From assembly GCA_013054445.1 (NCBI GenBank), contig JAAMPI010000112.1, positions 1-64,000 of the forward strand: DNA of 64,000 nt, given 5' to 3'. Under the pieces are notes generated by a model, which searched no databases, was not told the origin of the DNA, and saw nothing but the letters and a program-made list of their open reading frames with translations. Position numbers and translations under genes: made by a program. Shown in pieces: positions 24,182 through 34,838 of the stretch. This DNA comes from Cudoniella acicularis. Taxonomy: Eukaryota; Ascomycota; Leotiomycetes; Helotiales; Helotiaceae. Numbering within the stretch: position 1 is the first letter of the stretch; the number at the start of each line of letters is the position of its first letter.

Positions 24182-25285
24182 TCATTGCACTGGAGCGGGT
24201 GGCAAGTCTTTATTCGAGGAATCAGCCCTCTTCATCTGCGGCTTGTTCTCTAAATCCCTGTTTGTTGGCGATGGGACTCCGGGAAGCGTCTTCTCTGGAG
24301 GTCCGGATTTTGAAATGGGATCCGGCTTAGTTTCGACGCCTCTCTGGCTTGGAATCCAGCTCAAAAACAATTCGACGTCCTTAGCCACAGCACCAGGAAC
24401 TGCAAGATTTTGCATCCATTGTGGGAGAACTCCTTTGGCGTCCGACGCTGTAGCCATGATCCATTCAACGTCACCATTACTTGGCAAGACCCTCACTCGC
24501 TCTATCGCAGCATACGCTGCCACGACCAAGCTCTTATCCTTTGCAAATTCCGCAAAAGGCGACTTTGCAAAGTCGGCGAGGGGAATAGAGATGACGACGA
24601 ATTCGTCGGTTCCCTCCAAAGATGCCGCCACTTGAATAACGGGAAAGGTGCGATTTTTAAGAGGTTTTGGATCGATCCTGTGCTTCATCTCTTCGACGAC
24701 GACAGTGATGTTGTTCCATTTACCACCAGCTGCTTCAATCTCAATGCCACTTGTATCCCACTTCATTGCTTCTCTGGCTCCAATGACTGTTGGCGTGAAA
24801 GCTTCTTCTGACTTCGCGTGATGCTCCTTGAAGCTGCGAATAAATTCTTCCCAGCTCGCTGTTCCCTTTTCCGCTATGTTTCTGTGACAACTCCTTCTAC
24901 AGAACCATGTCTCATCCTTTCTATCCGCACTGAATTTACTCATCCCCTCCACCTTGTCTAGCTCCTTTCCGGGCACTATCCACTCGTATATATGAACAGG
25001 CGCTTCAGAGGAAGGGAATTTCTTTGGGGACCCTTTAACCTTCCAAGTTGAAGATCCACCGGATTTGGGGGCAACGCCATCGATAAATGGTATGGATTCG
25101 GAGAGTACATTCTCGAGGAATGACTTGATATCAGGGGCTGGGACAGAGCCAGAGTCATCGTTGTATTTCTCGGTCGATGCGACCGAATCGGCGGGTTGGA
25201 CACCCTTTGCGCCTGGAGGAAGCTGTGAAATTGACAGGCCTTCGAGGCGCACCCAAGGTCCCAAAATAGATGATTGCTGCGTCAT
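24182..25285 (-). CDS. DUF3074 START-like domain protein
   Basis: A single exon encodes 367 residues. The frame extends seven codons upstream to a TTG, but the first ATG (MTQQSSILGPWVRL) is the better start. The central part matches the fungal DUF3074 family, a branch of the START/Bet v1-like fold: ETWFCRRSCHRNIAEKGTAS, WEEFIRSFKEHHAKSEEAFT, VVVEEMKHRIDPKPLKNRTF and EFVVISIPLADF, then a strand with ERVRVLPSNGDVEWIMATA. The last 60 residues are Pro/Ser-rich and disordered. START folds bind lipids or other hydrophobic ligands, but no ligand is known to me for this family. There is no signal peptide or membrane helix, so it should be soluble and intracellular. Confidence 0.85.
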   Translation of the reverse strand: MTQQSSILGPWVRLEGLSISQLPPGAKGVQPADSVASTEKYNDDSGSVPAPDIKSFLENVLSESIPFIDGVAPKSGGSSTWKVKGSPKKFPSSEAPVHIYEWIVPGKELDKVEGMSKFSADRKDETWFCRRSCHRNIAEKGTASWEEFIRSFKEHHAKSEEAFTPTVIGAREAMKWDTSGIEIEAAGGKWNNITVVVEEMKHRIDPKPLKNRTFPVIQVAASLEGTDEFVVISIPLADFAKSPFAEFAKDKSLVVAAYAAIERVRVLPSNGDVEWIMATASDAKGVLPQWMQNLAVPGAVAKDVELFLSWIPSQRGVETKPDPISKSGPPEKTLPGVPSPTNRDLENKPQMKRADSSNKDLPPAPVQ

Positions 25286-25784
25286 TTTGATGTGGGAAAC
25301 TGTCAAGTTTGTTAGTGAAAGAACGAATGCATCGCATCTCGAGGACTTGCATTAATAAGATCATCTGACCTCGATCAGATTGTTGACACAAAATTGATTG
25401 CGCAACCACAAGCACACAAAAAATGATCTGTGACGCTCTCAAAACACAATCATCCTTGCAAGCTCAACGGTTGCCCCTCATTTAAGGTCCGGGAAGCTCT
25501 TCAAGGTTGCAACCCTCCGGCCTCTTTTTCAGGCTCAATACCGATTTGCAGATAATGTTTCAAAATATATTGCTTTAGAACGCACTTGTGCAAGGGGGGG
25601 TTTCTTGCAAAGCATTGTCTTGGTAACACAGATTTGTGATTTGTGACAAAGTTCATCCTGTCCTCGATCGGTGACTCGGTCTTGCCTGCCGACGCCAAGA
25701 TGACACAGCAAGCGAGAGCTCCCAAATGGTGGAGTCCAGCCGAAACGAATTCTGAACTTCAACAAATATCTACAATTACAAACA
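25286..25784. promoter_or_regulatory. Divergent promoter DUF3074 gene / RIB4
   Basis: The 499 bp lie between opposite start codons. A TGACTC core, as bound by Gcn4/CPC1-type bZIP factors, occurs at about 25671-25676, roughly 110 bp before the RIB4 start. One short match is weak evidence of amino-acid control. Confidence 0.3.
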
Positions 25785-26737
25785 ATGGCATCACTCAAAG
25801 GACCAGGAGAAGCTCAGCAGCACGATGGTAGCGGTCTGCGCATCGGAATTGTCCATGCTCGTTGGAATACAAGTATGTTCTCCAACCCCGCTGCTGCTTT
25901 GGTTTGAATATCGGGTACTTTGTTTCCCTCTCAGGAATTAGAAAGCTTGGGGGGGTAGTAGCTGAGGACTCTGCGCTCCTTTGGTTGTATTCATGGATAG
26001 GAAGCAGTTCTTCCCACCAATCTGCTGCACTTCATACTATTGTCCCAATTGATTCCGGGACGAGCTGTCCAGTCCGAGTCTAAATATTGCCTGCCTGATC
26101 TGACTCTATACCAACAGCCATAATTGAGCCCCTCCTCGCCGGCACAAAAGCAAAACTTCTCGCATCCGGTGTCAAAGAATCGAACATCATCATCCAATCC
26201 GTCCCCGGATCCTGGGAATTACCAATTGCCTGCTCCAAGTACGCACTTCACCCCACTCTCCTCCTGCACCCCACCACTTACCCCTCCAAAACCCCTCTAC
26301 TCCGAGTTCCTAACCTCAATTTGCTAACCTCTACTCACTACAGACTCTTCTCAGCCTCCCAAGTCCAATCGACTTCCTCATCTTCTCTCGGCGCGGGTGA
26401 CCTCCTCGGCTCCAGCACTACCGATCTCACATCCCTTACTACAAACTCTACTTCCACCGGCCCCTTCGATGCTATCATTGCCATCGGCGTCCTTATCAAA
26501 GGCGAGACCATGCATTTTGAATACATAGCCGATGCCGTCTCGCAAGGCTTGATGCGTGTGCAGCTAGATACTGGTTGTCCGCTGATCTTTGGATTGTTGA
26601 CTGTGTTGAACGAGGATCAGGCCAAGGCCAGGGCGGGTATAACAAGTGGAAGTCACAACCACGGGGAGGATTGGGGACTAGCTGCTGTAGAATTGGGAGC
26701 AAAGAGGAAGGAATGGGCAAACGGAAAAATGTCTTGA
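25785..26737 (+). CDS. RIB4: 6,7-dimethyl-8-ribityllumazine synthase
   Basis: Three exons (25785-25872, 26118-26238, 26344-26737) with introns of 245 and 105 bp give 200 residues. The enzyme condenses 5-amino-6-ribitylamino-uracil with dihydroxybutanone phosphate in the penultimate step of riboflavin synthesis. Family motifs are LRIGIVHARWNTTIIEPLLA, IIIQSVPGSWELPIAC, FDAIIAIGVLIKGETMHFEY and VQLDTGCPLIFGLLTVLNED, then a C-terminal GLAAVELGAKRKEW. A Ser/Thr-rich insert of about 30 residues sits between strands in exon 3, as in other fungal forms. The first intron is unusually long for this window. The cytosolic enzyme is expected to be a pentamer. The stop lies 213 bp from the stop of the convergent 920-residue gene. 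Confidence 0.93.
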
Positions 26738-26950
26738 ATCTTCCTGTATACTCACATGAGATAGTCTGGTCAAAATTCAAAAATTGAAATGGAAACAAGT
26801 CGAACCGGGAATGTTTGCTGAATTATATTACTATACAAGTCATACCTCTTTCCAAATGCTCGACACGTGATCCAATTCCGATCCAATGTTCTTGAACGCC
26901 GATTTGCCATGCTTATTTAACACGTCCCTCTCGTCTATGTCACGTTTCCA

Positions 26951-29843
26951 TTACTGCGTATAGCCTAGCATCTCCTTCAAGCCGCTACTCGAATCTTTCT
27001 TAGTCCTCCACTTGGACTTCTTTTTCTCTCGCTTCTTGGCCATCTCCTCCCACCCTTCGTCGTCGTCATCATCAGAGATATTGCCTGATTTCTTTACTGC
27101 CCTTATAGTCGGACTGTTCTTGTTTTCCCATCCTCCAAGAGCGCCCGACATAGTTGAAGTTCTTGATTTAGCATCAATTGCTGGGATGTGTGATACAGGT
27201 CTGTATCGGCCTGGTAAGCCAATATTGCTTCGTTCTGATGGTGCAATAGAGGGCGCATAACCAGCACCTTGAGCATGTATTGAGGGGGCATACATTGGTT
27301 GCTGCATCCAAGGTGCTGCGTTTGGCTCCATCATTGTCATGGCCCGTTGATGTTGAGCGCTTGAAGGGCGAAGATGTGGGCTACTGGGCCTTGGTATGGA
27401 AAGAGATTGTTGTGATAGATGTCCATTGGGTTGTGGTTGTCCCTGACCGCCTGTTGTCATCATCTGCATAAACTGCATCTGCATCTGCATAAATTGGGAC
27501 ATCTGTTGTGACATCTGTATCTGTGCCTGGTCACCAGGAGTGAGCATCATAGGGCCCATCCCACCCATTTGGGGCATGGGCCCCATAGGTCCCATCGGCA
27601 TCTGGGGCATCGGACCAGGAACCATTCCGTTGACCATGCTATCAGCATTCGAGCGTGGAGGCATAGTCATGGTACTGAAGGTAGTTGGAGGGGGAGGTCC
27701 AAAGTCCCCTTGTTGATTTGGACTGCCTCTTCGCATAGCTCTGGATCGCTCTTCAGTGGCAATGACTCCAACCAATCCTCCAGGAGGTAAGCCTCTGGAT
27801 GAGCCGCCATGTACAGAACCACTGCCGCCTCCGAATGACAATGATTCACGATGCATCGGGTTTACAAGTCCTGCACCAAAATATGGATCCTCGGGGAGGT
27901 TTCTCGCAAAGACCGGAAGCCTGGGATCAACAACCCCTCCTGCTACGGACGGTGCTACCGCAGCTCGCAAGTTAGGGTTTGATCCTACACTGCGCATTGG
28001 CGGTTTGTTCTTGTTTGGAAAGCCGTGAGCCTGCAAGATTGCCAAAGGAACCTCTTCATCTTCCTCTTCCGTACTATCCGACTTCCCACCAGCTGCCAAT
28101 TGTGGAATCGCCAGGTTCGGGCTGCTTTGAGTGGCAAAAATGCTGGCACGAGAAGACCCACCAGCCGAAGGTGTTTCTCCAGTAACCTTCATCATTTGTT
28201 GCCTATAAACCGCCATATGTGCTTCCTGCTTCCGACGCTGCTTTGCAAGCTGCTTGTTCTTTTCGGCCTCGTCCTCATCGTCATCGTAGGTCTCTTCCTC
28301 GTCTTCCGGGTCTTCCTCATCCTTGGGTTGTCCACCAAAAGTTCTGAGCCTTTCTTGGTCTTGCCTGTACCTTTCAAATTGAGCAGGAGTCATGACCTTG
28401 TTTTGGGGCGCATTGTTCGTGGGGGGGGACTGCGATTTCTCTTGAAATCTTTGTGCAAGATTCGCAGACGCAAAAATTTGGCTATCGAATAGATCTTCGT
28501 CATTTCGAGGACTAGCCACTGCTTTCCTTGCTCTTGGAGTGGTTTCAACAGATCCTCCTCTCCAGCTTGAAACCGGTGGCGCCTCCGTTTGATACGACGC
28601 TGAAGGAGTCATCCAGCTGTCCTGAGCTCTGGAATTGGCGTAAGAAGGCTCGTTCAACTTCCGGCTAGCACTTATAGATTCCCGTAGCAGCCTAGCATCT
28701 TCATCTATTGTTTCTCCATATTCGATTGTGGATTGCCTCTTTCCGGAGTACCCGCTGGCTCTTCTCAGACCGGTATCCACCGATGCTCCTACTCTCAGTT
28801 GTCTGGGAACTGGCGAACTGCCATGTAGTGGAACTGGAGGGGGGCTAGAGTTCGACATTAATCCATCATTCGAATGCCCGCTAGTCCAAGAATACGGCGA
28901 CGGCGATATATCCACTTCTGCGGTCTTGTCGATGCTAAGGGGCGATGGATGGTTGAAGCGATTCGACGTATATGATCGTGATGCAGGACCAGTTGGCAGA
29001 ATGTCCTGAGGAGTGTTAGCTTTGGATATATACCTTGAGAGAGGCTTGTGCTTACGGGGCTGCGGGAAAACCCCCTGCTCTCATTTGCCTCTAAGATTAC
29101 GCTTTTTCGGTTCCCAAATCCCGTGAACATGTCAGAGAAGTCTCCTCCTAGACTAAGCCCCAAATCCCTCTCGTCGAGTTTTGGAGGAGTTGCTGTGCTG
29201 GCATAACTAGACGCAGTCACTGCTCTGGCTCTTCCAGAAGGTTCTTCTTCAATTGTAGGAGAGCTGGCCTCTTTGGGGGGAGTTGGTGAGTTGTTTTTAT
29301 GCCGTCCCCAGGACAACGTTCGACCTGCGTTCTTGAGGGAAAACGAAGAGGTGGATTTCGGTACTGGAGGGAGAGGAATGTCATTAAACGGTTTGTCATG
29401 CGGAGACCTCCATTCTTCACGTCCCGATATATCCGTCGACGAGGGCGCCGTAGATGCTGCGCTTAGTCGTGAGGAATTGTCCGTAGTCGATATAGTATTG
29501 GTATTGGATGCTCCACTACCACTTCATGAAATCAGTTAGCAAGGTGAGAAGTAGAAGCCAAGCCCAAGAGCGAGCAGTCTCGATAAAACAGGGCAGCTCA
29601 CCGATTCTTGCCGAGATGTTCGAACATGTTTTCCTCTTCCACGTGTGAGGTATTCGGCCGTCCCGCAGGGCCATTAATTACTTTAGTAAACTTTGAACCC
29701 CCGTCGAATGATTTGCTCTTGTTTTCTGTGCCCGGACGCTCAAACACTTTAAAAGTATGCTCTGTTACCGGTGCGTCGGGATCGTCCTCCAAAGCATTCG
29801 CGGTCGATTTTCGCCGCCCAAATGCTCTTGGGAATTTAGGCAT
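26951..29843 (-). CDS. Large disordered conserved fungal protein (920 residues), function unknown
   Basis: Three exons (29843-29602, 29521-29056, 29005-26951) and introns of 80 and 50 bp join in frame. The N-terminus MPKFPRAFGRRKST is basic. The middle is Ser/Thr-rich with blocks that look conserved (SLKNAGRTLSWGRHKNN, DISPSPYSWTSGHSNDG). An acidic-to-basic charged helix, probably a coiled coil, lies at about 460-510 (EDEAEKNKQLAKQRRKQEAH). A Met/Gly/Pro/Gln-rich tract at about 690-757 has repeated MGPM and QMQ units. The C-terminus is acidic then very basic (WEEMAKKREKKKSKWRTKKD) and ends in LKEMLGYTQ. No enzymatic domain, signal peptide or membrane helix is visible. It looks like a scaffold or condensate-forming protein, which is inference. 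The second acceptor choice (ATGAAG rather than GTAG six bases on) changes only two residues. Confidence 0.8.
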
Positions 29844-32800
29844 ATAGAAGTCTATTGCTATTCCTTGTTGAAACGGTTTGGTTGCGCTGGCAAGTTCATA
29901 TGAGACGGCGGTCAGGGAGCGCTGAAATCAATAAAATTTTGCAAAGTGATGCTAGTTTCCAATTGCCCTGATCAACTATCACAGCAGGCAGCGTGCTGTG
30001 TTTGTAGTCGAGTAATGTGTAGGTTTCGTGACGATCATCAATGAATACGTGTAATGAGGGGAACGGCCTCTGCGAGAAGCCAAGGAGTCAGCAAAACCGA
30101 ATACAATGCAGCCTTCCGGAATCTGGCGCTGAGCGGGGTTTTCCAAGTCGAAAAGTCGTGGGAGCCTGCATGCAGTTCGATGCACGATATCTCTGGTTTT
30201 CGGACAATTTTGTTCAGAGGGCAGGGATCGATCGGAAATCGAGATGCTGTTGATGGCCGGCGGGAGCGCGCGCGAACTGGTCAGACACAGCGACAGGAGA
30301 GGTGAATCGTTTCCTGCGTCCAAACGGGCAATATCACGACCGCTTCGCTGGGAGGTCGAGGTGGAATCGAGGCTGGTGAGGCGGCTGAAGGATTTGTTGA
30401 TGTCGCGATTCCAAATATAGATTGGCTGGTCTGTTTCGTTTCCCAGACCCACCGCTTTTCTGTGGAAGGCCGAAGGCAAAGGAAGAGAGGAGCACTCACA
30501 AGAAAAGACCACAGCGAGAGCGAGTGCAAGACACTGGAGAGTCCGTAACGAAGGCGTCGATGTTGGTATCGGTGCCAGAATCAAGACGGCGTCGAGCGAG
30601 CGAGCGGATGGAGATAGAAGAGAGATGAGCTCGTGTTTTTTGCAAGGTGCGAGTGGCCCGTGATGAAGCCAGAGTATTAGGCTAGGTCAGGGACGAGAAG
30701 CCTTCAAGCCCCTCGAGTCTCCAACCCACAATGAAAGCCTGCTAGGACTAATCGAGAGTCAACCAGAACTACTGCCCGGTCTGACCCCCGGTCGATTGTA
30801 AAGTATGGATATTAAGAATCTATTATAAAAGATGAGGATGTAGATATTGATGTTGATGTTAATGTTCCTGGTGCGACCTGCAGCGAGGGCTGGCTGGCTG
30901 CTTGCGCGCAGGTTGATCGACAGGAGGATGCGAATGCAAATGCAAATGCGATGGGGAAGATGGGGAAGGTAACCTTGGGATTCGAGCCTCTGGTTGCTAT
31001 CGCCGTTGAAGTCTACAGTACACTCACGCTGGTTCCTCCCTTCTGGAAACGGTGAACCTAAGTCCTAAACAGTGGGCACCCGGGGTCACTCAGGCAGGCG
31101 TACGAGTACGATGCACTTCGGAGGTACTTGCTCACTTATTGGCCGGAGCCTCCGGACAAGAATCACAACTTTATTCTCGCCTCATCAACCCACCTCCATC
31201 ACTTAAGACATTGCTCTATTTTGCATCGCCACCTGATGTACGACCGCGCTTCGAAGTCGTGAATGACCACCATCAGACATTCCAGACTCCCCGACTCCAG
31301 CCCTCCAGCCCAGCAGCCCGGATCTCAAAGAGTCAAGACGCAGAGGGACGTTTCTCGAGAGTTGAAAAGTCCTTCATTCTTCCGCTCAGGGGTACAAGGA
31401 TCACACAATGACGTCCATTATTTTGCCGGTCTAGTGTCAATCGAGACAATACGCCACTGCCCAATGCTCTCGCAAACCGCCCCCTGAATCTTGCATCGCC
31501 GAAGCTGGCTTTGGTTCTGCGTGGCAAGAACAGGCGCTTCGGACTTTTGAAACGCTGGACTCTCAAGTCTGAACACTAAACATCACGGTACGAAGGGCTT
31601 CTTTGGAAAGGCGAACCAACGAGCGACCCCAATTGAATAACATCGTTTTCATTTTCATTATCATTTTCATTTTCAATAGATCATGCAATGCTCCTAGAAC
31701 GCCCAAAAGAAACTCAGGCAGGTCTTCTCCCACGTGGAGTTGTGGCCGTGCCCCATGCCCACTGCTCAGCAACCAACGGCCTCTTTCCCTAAAAGCTGAC
31801 AAACTGGTCTCTTTCGCATCAGCCAGCCTCGATAAGTCGCGTCTTGAAGCTGAGTTGTGATGTGTTCAATTCGAACCAAACATCGACAAACCCTTCAGTA
31901 CATTCACAGCCTTGAGGAAGCAAACTCAGCTGAGCCTCCAAAAATACACAATACTCAACCATTCATCGTCGTTGTCAAAAGAAACACGTAACGTAGAGTC
32001 GGGCACAAATCCTCAGCAAAAGCCGAGATTAACTTTTTCTAACCTTCCCCAACCAGCTAAGAACCAGGCATAGAAGCTTGGCGCCATCGGCATCGCTCTC
32101 ACCCATGGCGATGCGTGGGTTTTTCACCGCCTCCAATTCGCTAACCAATGCTTCCGACCCACACATGTGCTGAAAATAATGCGGGGCCGCCCATGGCGGT
32201 CGTCAGTGGCTGCGCTAGGTGTTTTCTCAGAAGGAAGTCTCAAGACAAATTGAGACAAAATATGTCGAATCAAGGTAGCGAGGAGTTGGTTTGGAAGAAT
32301 CGATTGGTCAGATCCGTGCAATGTTGATAGTGATGTCCTCAAATAACCTGGATGTCGCGAGTTTGCTGTTCTTTTTAATCCTCGATCAGCCGAGCTGGTC
32401 GGAATGGGTCGATTTAAGGGGGGCGATTCGGATAAGCGAGATATCAACAGAGTAATACATACTCCGTGTCTACTTCGTACGAGACTGGCTAGATTTGTTG
32501 ACTCCCCTCCAGAAGGACTTCCTGTGCTGACAAGTTTGTCTTTACTGTACTTTAACGATATTCTTTCAATGTCTCGAGGTCTAGGCTGGGACACTCAGTG
32601 CATAGCAGCGATTCAGAGTTGAGAGATGCAAGGCAATAAGTCAACAGGTTGGCCAATCAACCCAATAGTCCTTTTACTTCGGGCGAGCCGCTGTTTCACT
32701 AATCACCGCAATCGCTGCAGCCCCATTTTGCTACAGCCCTCGTCGGGTCCCATCTCTGAACTAAAGCTCTAGTCCACTTGAGCCGGCAAACACTCTTCCC

Positions 32801-34054
32801 AAAGCATATCGATTGAATGAATATCTCAATATCCCCTCTTATTTTCTATTTGCTCAACTGCACCTAAAAGTCCCAGTCGGAAATTGGGCAAGATATCTCA
32901 TGGCTCATTTCAACAATGTTGGTTACCCAAATTTCCAAGTGTGTCTTGATTCTGAACCCACTTATTCCTGCAAAATTCGGCTCGGGCCTTCAGGTTTCGG
33001 TATACCGACCGAAAACCCTAGGGAGAGCGTTGAGGCGGCGGAGATAAGGATTTGAGAGGCAAGTGGTTTGTGTGTCAAGAACCAATTCATTTCCCATCCT
33101 TATGCGCGGAACCCAATTCGTCTTGTGATTTCCAGAGTACAGTAAACTGGTCCTTTCAGTTGCTCGGTTGTCATGGTGATGAAGTTAGAAGCAATTCTGA
33201 TGCACTCGAGGAGTCTCTACCTCGAACAGAACGGGGACTACTTGTGATTCAGTCACGAGATATGTTTAAGATGGATCATCCAATGACTTCCCAGGCAGGG
33301 ATACAATTGATTGTCAACCACTCGCTGGATGAGATACTGATTACACTAAAAGATAAATTCATATCCAAATTCTCAGCAGTAAGACCTCAACCAAGCAAGG
33401 CTTGCCTCCCCACCAGTTCACGGGCATATCTAGGGCGAGACCCACAATCATCTAGTGGTAGGAGGGTTGAGGCAAAAGTGACTGAACACAGTGATTTGAA
33501 AATTTTATGATTTCTGCGGAGGTTTCCTACTCACCGCAAGACATAAATTTCAGAGACGTCACTTCCTACAGGGGCAGACATTGGAGCAAAAACTTTGCTC
33601 TCATTGCTGAAGTTTACTCCGTTTGAGTTTTACTACTCACGTGGTGATTTTCAAGTATTGGAGACTTCATATTATAATTTTCTACCGCTTTTCTAGTCCA
33701 TCAGCTTCCTGTGGACATCAGGTAAAAATCGAAATTTTGGTGCATATGCATTCGCTATATATACTAGCGTAGTTGGTAACTCGCGTCATTTTTAGTGTGT
33801 GAGAGCGTTTCAGATGATGAGATATGCCCTTTTCCCTTCTACTAAAGAAGTTGCGTCCAAGAAAATTGTATTAAAAATGTTTCAAATGAAAATAAAAAAT
33901 GAAAAATATTTCTATTATACATTGCACTTACTATGAACGTGTGCGTATCTGCTAATGTCCTCGCTTAAGTCCACAACATCCCCCGCGCTGCAAAAATATC
34001 GGATATCCAAAATCTATAAAAAAAAGAAATACCAAAATATCCAAAAGAAAACCT

Positions 34055-34106
34055 ATTTCCCGTACGACCCATAATCCCTCCTAATGGGGATTATAGGTCG
34101 GGAAAT
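34055..34106. repeat. Imperfect inverted repeat (hairpin)
   Basis: The left arm 34055-34078 and right arm 34086-34106 are near-perfect reverse complements around a 7-base spacer. The left arm has an extra TACG-like insertion. Both arms contain ATTTCCCG and ATAATCCC or their complements. Confidence 0.75.
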
Positions 34107-34180
34107 GGATCCGAGAAACTCGACTCATCAAGACAACCACTACATTAGTTGCCCTTTGTCTAGTTATCTCTGGCAGAGAA

Positions 34181-34376
34181 GGCACCTGCCCGCAGTAGGC
34201 CAGAGGCCCGGTGCCTAACTCTATTTGAAACAAAATTGCTTATTTTGTTATTTATATACAGTAGAGAGCTCGAACCGAGCGAGGTTTTGCCGATGAGTTT
34301 CCGGCGGCACTCACTCACGTACTCTTTTGGAAAAGCCAGCCTCCTGTTATACCTCGGCTCGAGGCCCGGGCAGGTG
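34181..34376. repeat. Palindrome-rich short element
   Basis: The 10-mer CACCTGCCCG at 34183-34192 returns inverted at 34367-34376. GAGGCCCGG is repeated directly at 34203-34211 and 34361-34369. GGCACC...GGTGCC closes a hairpin at 34181-34215. AACAAAAT/ATTTTGTT form another stem at 34229-34249. Read on the minus strand, GGTTCGAGCTC resembles a Pol III B box. A SINE- or MITE-like origin is possible; I see no target-site duplication. Confidence 0.4.
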
Positions 34377-34694
34377 AATGTGATGTTTTTGTTACTCACA
34401 TGTCTTCTTTTATTCTGTGAAGGCAGTACATGATGACGTCCCCCTTATGTATTTATCCTGCTGTTTTGAAATGAGCAACAAACAGCTATTTACGCTACCT
34501 GAGGGGGAGGCTAGGAAGCAATATATGGGCGATTGAACGAAATTTAGAATCTAGGATTCAAAACTCTACACGCTTCAACTTTCTATACTCGAATTACTTC
34601 TACGCACAAACCAACCATTGAATCACTTATTGCCTTCTCCTTGTCTTATATCTCAACCTCTTTCACACTCTCATCACCAACTTGAAAATCAGTT

Positions 34695-34838
34695 ATGAGT
34701 AAAGATGACAAATTCGTCCCAAACTCGCTATCCAACTACGGATCTGTTGCCGAACATGAAATAGAATGAGCCTTTCACAAACAAGGTTGGGTTGTGGAAC
34801 CTCGATTCCACTACGTAATAAATTTTGCATGACAGTAG
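34695..34838 (+). pseudogene. Possible short gene relic with in-frame stops
   Basis: A pyrimidine-rich leader ends in an ATG at 34695. The frame reads 24 sense codons (beginning MSKDDKFVPNSLSNYG) to a TGA at 34767. It then reads a further 20 plausible codons (AFHKQGWVVEPRFHYVINFA) to a TGA at 34830 and a TAG at 34836. Both TGA codons could derive from CGA by C-to-T change, as repeat-induced point mutation would produce. No family is recognised, so this may be chance. Confidence 0.25.

Noticed and set aside
29979..30584. 201-residue minus-strand frame with a signal-peptide-like start
   Set aside because: It begins at TTG rather than ATG, lies in the promoter of the 920-residue gene, and has no conserved content.
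33052..33510. 152-residue plus-strand frame
   Set aside because: It starts at TTG, has random-looking composition and no domain.
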